From contig JABZFM010000032.1 of the NCBI GenBank assembly GCA_014237465.1, forward strand, positions 1 through 47,807: a stretch of DNA of 47,807 nt, given 5' to 3'. Shown in pieces: positions 45,494 to 47,807 of the stretch. The notes beneath the pieces are model-generated. The model saw only the letters and a list, made by a program, of their open reading frames with translations. It was not told the DNA's origin and ran no database searches. The DNA is from Desulfobacteraceae bacterium. GTDB lineage: Bacteria > Desulfobacterota > Desulfobacteria > Desulfobacterales > Desulfosalsimonadaceae. The position numbers and the translations under genes are program-made. The first letter of the stretch is position 1, and the number at the start of each line of letters is the position of its first letter.

Positions 45494-47068
45494 TTAGCTT
45501 GATTCTTTTAAAACAGGGACTAACTTCCCCCGTTGGGTCGGTTTGGGAAATTCGCGTATCACTGTAATCACACCTGACTGTCGCCAGATTTCAGACATCA
45601 CACGTTCACCTTCGCCGCTTTTTTGCATTTCGTTGAGCACGTCGCAAATGACCTGTTCTTCATCAAGGAAACCCAGGTCCGGAGAAATCCTTAATTTCAG
45701 ACCGCTCTGTCCCCGCTTGTTTTCTACCTCAACCCACTGGTAATCGAGTGATGTGCCCCCATATTTAATGGTAAGTAAATCATCGACTGCCCGCTCAAGG
45801 AATAAACAGGGGACAGCCATGCCCTGGCTTGTTAACCGCTCATAACTTCTTACCATCGAAAGGTGTGTGTGAAAACCTAATTTTTCGAATTCACAACCGC
45901 AAGACCTGTGGTAGACCCTTGCCCTGTCTCCAAGCTGCACGTTAATCAATATTTTTGGCATCACCGGGTGGAGAGATGAAAAAAACAAAGGGCCTGTTTC
46001 TTTTGACCGGATGTCTTTTGGTTGAATAAGGGCGATCATATCAGACATCAAATGAACCTCGTCACTGTCTGACGGATTTCCGCACCCCATTGCAATTGTC
46101 CCGACTTCAGTCGCCATATACCGATGATATACTTTTGCGCCGGTCTTTTCGAGCTCTCTTCTTTTGGTTGCTGTCAGGGGTTCACTCCCGACAATGGTCA
46201 CCAGGCCGCTTAGGTCGGGATGCCGTTCCCATGACGCCCTGGCAACCCGAACTGCCTGGCTGACGTAACTTTGAAAAGCACAACGACCTTTTTTTTTCAA
46301 CCATACGATCAGTTGATGAGCGATGCGGTCGATCTGATCCAAAGCCAGGGGCTCAGGACGAGGCAGTGGACGTCCGATCCATCTGCTGAGTCGAATGATC
46401 GCATTTGTGGCCAATCTGGTTTCCAAGCTGAGATGAAAGTGCGAGTCAACGAGCATATTAAACCAGCGGTCAGGGATATAGCCCGCTTTCGCATAACGCA
46501 AGGTGTTGGCGATGCCTGTCGAGGCCGGAAGCACAGGATACCAAAGGGCAATGGGAACATTTTCAAGGTCGAGCATATCCAGCATCACACTGTCGTAGCA
46601 TGTTCTGGCAGCCATAAAGTCCAAATCAAAACGCGTTTTAACGGAACGCCCGGATGTCCCGCCGGTTGAGACACCAAAGCTTTTGGTCAGATACGGATTG
46701 TCAAAATCATTTGGATTGGCTTGAAATGCCGAATTTCCCCGTTTAATCGGATTTTTGCCTTTGAACTCATCTAAAGACACCCAAACACCGGCTTCCAGAA
46801 GTTGTTGAAGCATCTGCTCCAGCCCGTTTTTTTCAACTCCATTCACAAGATCGCCATACTCACAACCGGCCATATTTAATAGATAATTATACGGGCTATT
46901 GGAATTTTCATAAATGGCGTGCTTTGCCAGACTTAAAAATTTTTCATTCCTTCTGTTCAGGCGATTTTTCAGTTCTTTTTTTGCCTGATTAAGGCTTACC
47001 GGTTTTTTTAAATAACGGGGGAGCTGACCGATAAAACGGCTATAGGTTAGAAATCGGTTTCTGTCCAT
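45494..47068 (-). CDS. PaaK/CapK-like adenylate-forming enzyme
   Basis: 524 aa. Adenylation loop FGVSTGGTSGRSV (Ser134-Gly140), then TIVGSEPLTATKRRELEKTG, KVYHRYMATEVGTIAMGCG (the YGxTE-like step) and LGDRARVYHRSCGCEFEK (TGD plus cysteines, as in PaaK-type ligases). The N-terminal about 100 residues are helical and basic. The family activates a carboxylate as an acyl-adenylate, then passes it to CoA, a carrier or another acceptor. It heads an operon with two radical SAM genes and no separate acceptor protein. No ribosome-binding site is obvious before the ATG. The carboxylate is unknown. Confidence 0.85.
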   Translation of the reverse strand: MDRNRFLTYSRFIGQLPRYLKKPVSLNQAKKELKNRLNRRNEKFLSLAKHAIYENSNSPYNYLLNMAGCEYGDLVNGVEKNGLEQMLQQLLEAGVWVSLDEFKGKNPIKRGNSAFQANPNDFDNPYLTKSFGVSTGGTSGRSVKTRFDLDFMAARTCYDSVMLDMLDLENVPIALWYPVLPASTGIANTLRYAKAGYIPDRWFNMLVDSHFHLSLETRLATNAIIRLSRWIGRPLPRPEPLALDQIDRIAHQLIVWLKKKGRCAFQSYVSQAVRVARASWERHPDLSGLVTIVGSEPLTATKRRELEKTGAKVYHRYMATEVGTIAMGCGNPSDSDEVHLMSDMIALIQPKDIRSKETGPLFFSSLHPVMPKILINVQLGDRARVYHRSCGCEFEKLGFHTHLSMVRSYERLTSQGMAVPCLFLERAVDDLLTIKYGGTSLDYQWVEVENKRGQSGLKLRISPDLGFLDEEQVICDVLNEMQKSGEGERVMSEIWRQSGVITVIREFPKPTQRGKLVPVLKESS

Positions 47069-47124
47069 GACTTTAAATAATATCTATACGCTTGGCATAA
47101 CGTCTTCAGCGAAATAATATTTAT

Positions 47125-47195
47125 GAACCGCCCGGTGCGGACCCGCATGCCGGGCGGTGTGGGAGCTGGGGGAGAAAAACCCCCGGCTACCCGAT
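47125..47195 (+). mobile_element. Group II intron tail (domains V and VI), 5'-truncated
   Basis: Domain V hairpin: ACCGCCCGG/CCGGGCGGT with inner TGCG-GACC-CGCA and the two-base bulge (47127-47158). Domain VI: AGCTGGGGG/CCCCCGGCT, followed by an unpaired A and CCGAT. No maturase or 5' intron precedes it: the adenylase gene on the other strand begins 56 bp to the left. Its domain V differs from the intron at 989-1061, so it is a separate intron type. Confidence 0.8.
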
Positions 47196-47200
47196 TAGAT

Positions 47201-47530
47201 TTAATGGCTCACTGTTTTTGAGAAAACATGAATTACTACCACGCCTGCTACGATTAAACCCATACCTATAAGCGCAGGAATGTCTGGCATTTGCTTGTAT
47301 AGTAACGCACCTACAATGGCCACCAAAACGATGCCTAAACCAGCCCAAACTGCATATGTAATGCCAATTGGTATGGTTCTAAGAACAAGGGTCATGAAAT
47401 AGAATGCAACCCCATACCCAACAACAACTATTAGGCTTGGTAACAGCTTGGTAAACTCCACCGATGCCTTTAATGCACTTGTCGCAGCAACTTCTGCAAC
47501 TATTGCTATTGCTAAATATAGGTATGTCAT
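47201..47530 (-). CDS. Small multidrug resistance (SMR) family transporter
   Basis: 109 aa with four transmembrane helices. The essential membrane glutamate is Glu13 (IVAEVAATSALKAS), followed by GYGVAFYFMTLVLRTIPIGI and YAVWAGLGIVLVAIVG, all standard for EmrE/Qac-type proton-coupled exporters of cationic compounds. It is flanked by a group II intron tail 5 bp beyond its stop and by an attC-like palindrome upstream, a setting typical of mobile gene cassettes. Confidence 0.93.
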   Translation of the reverse strand: MTYLYLAIAIVAEVAATSALKASVEFTKLLPSLIVVVGYGVAFYFMTLVLRTIPIGITYAVWAGLGIVLVAIVGALLYKQMPDIPALIGMGLIVAGVVVIHVFSKTVSH

Positions 47531-47552
47531 AAATTTCTCGCTTTCAATCTAA

Positions 47553-47650
47553 CGGAGAGCTAACCAGCGGCGGGTTAACGCCTGAAGCCTTATGGAAGTT
47601 CAAATAATGATAACTGCGATACCGGCCAAAACGCCTCGGTGTTAGCCGTC
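47553..47650. repeat. attC-like imperfect palindrome upstream of the SMR gene
   Basis: GCTAAC (47559-47564) and GTTAGC (47641-47646) are inverted, with partly complementary flanks (CAGCGGCGGGTTAACGCC against GGCGTTTTGG..CCGAGGC). ATCTAAC at 47548-47554 lies just outside. GTT/AAC cores about 80 bp apart with imperfect pairing resemble an integron attC site; no integrase gene is seen. Confidence 0.4.
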
Positions 47651-47702
47651 TGAGTTAAGCGCTTGGTTGAACGAAGCCGCTACGCGGCGGAAAAATCAAA
47701 AT

Positions 47703-47760
47703 AGTGTATACTCCCTTTATGTGTCCAATTTCGGGCATTTATAAAAAAGGAGTATACACT
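47703..47760. repeat. 12-bp inverted repeat flanking the promoter of the last gene
   Basis: AGTGTATACTCC (47703-47714) and GGAGTATACACT (47749-47760) are perfect inverted repeats; the second ends directly at the ATG. It may be a mobile-element end, an operator or a 5' leader hairpin that hides the ribosome-binding GGAG. Confidence 0.65.
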
Positions 47761-47807
47761 ATGAAGGAATCAGAAGTAAATCGTTTTAACAAACTCTACC
47801 AACGTCA
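47761..47807 (+). CDS. Start of a probable tyrosine recombinase/transposase, cut by window edge
   Basis: The first 15 codons read MKESEVNRFNKLYQR and run off the window. The start resembles core-binding regions of phage-type integrases found with IS91-like elements, but this is too short to be sure. GGAG lies within the inverted repeat just before the ATG. Confidence 0.35.
   Translation, partial: MKESEVNRFNKLYQR

Overview
The window looks like a chromosomal segment of an anaerobic, acyl-CoA-metabolising deltaproteobacterium, most likely Desulfobacterota close to the Desulfobacteraceae. This is inferred from gene content: a single-chain acyl-CoA carboxylase, an ACAD10/11-like acyl-CoA dehydrogenase, a glycyl radical enzyme with its activase, a DUF3141 protein, five radical SAM genes or remnants, and many short palindromic intergenic repeats. 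No rRNA, tRNA or CRISPR array was seen.

Layout. 1-1061 is the 3' part of a group II intron (maturase plus domains V/VI). 1382-8997 (minus) is an acyl-CoA module: histidine phosphatase, acyl-CoA dehydrogenase, SDR, fused biotin-dependent carboxylase and patatin, read from a promoter with a TetR-like palindrome. A ribosome hibernation factor (9186-9560, minus) and a double-hotdog protein (10196-11161) follow. 11732-18901 (plus) is an envelope module: DUF1302 barrel, DUF1329, YCF48-like BNR protein and MMPL/RND transporter. 19169-21753 holds a small heat shock protein, a tandem ribbon-helix-helix protein, a small RHH gene and a HigBA-like toxin-antitoxin pair. 22150-30453 (minus) holds a membrane coiled-coil protein, a B12-type radical SAM enzyme, DUF3141 and a large hybrid histidine kinase. 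30906-34358 has an AT-rich B12-type radical SAM gene, a secreted EEP-family hydrolase, an overlooked 47-aa arginine-rich ORF and a C-terminal relic of a second radical SAM gene.

34527-39850 (plus) is a compact locus of GntR/FadR regulator, glycyl radical enzyme, activase and FMN split-barrel protein, with a probable operator before the regulator. No small subunit gene is present and the substrate is unknown. 39858-43329 holds a DUF2283 pair, an MscS channel, a phosphoesterase and an EamA transporter. 43740-47068 (minus) is a tight three-gene operon of a PaaK-like adenylate-forming enzyme and two different radical SAM enzymes, with no visible precursor peptide or carrier. The right end is mobile: a second, different group II intron tail, an SMR transporter beside an attC-like palindrome, and an inverted repeat before a truncated probable recombinase.

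The most notable items are the glycyl radical locus, the adenylase/two-radical-SAM operon, and a 125-bp terminally inverted element found three times, each time directly upstream of a gene and in the same orientation to it (patatin, hpf, hsp20). Family names come from reading motifs; no database search was run.
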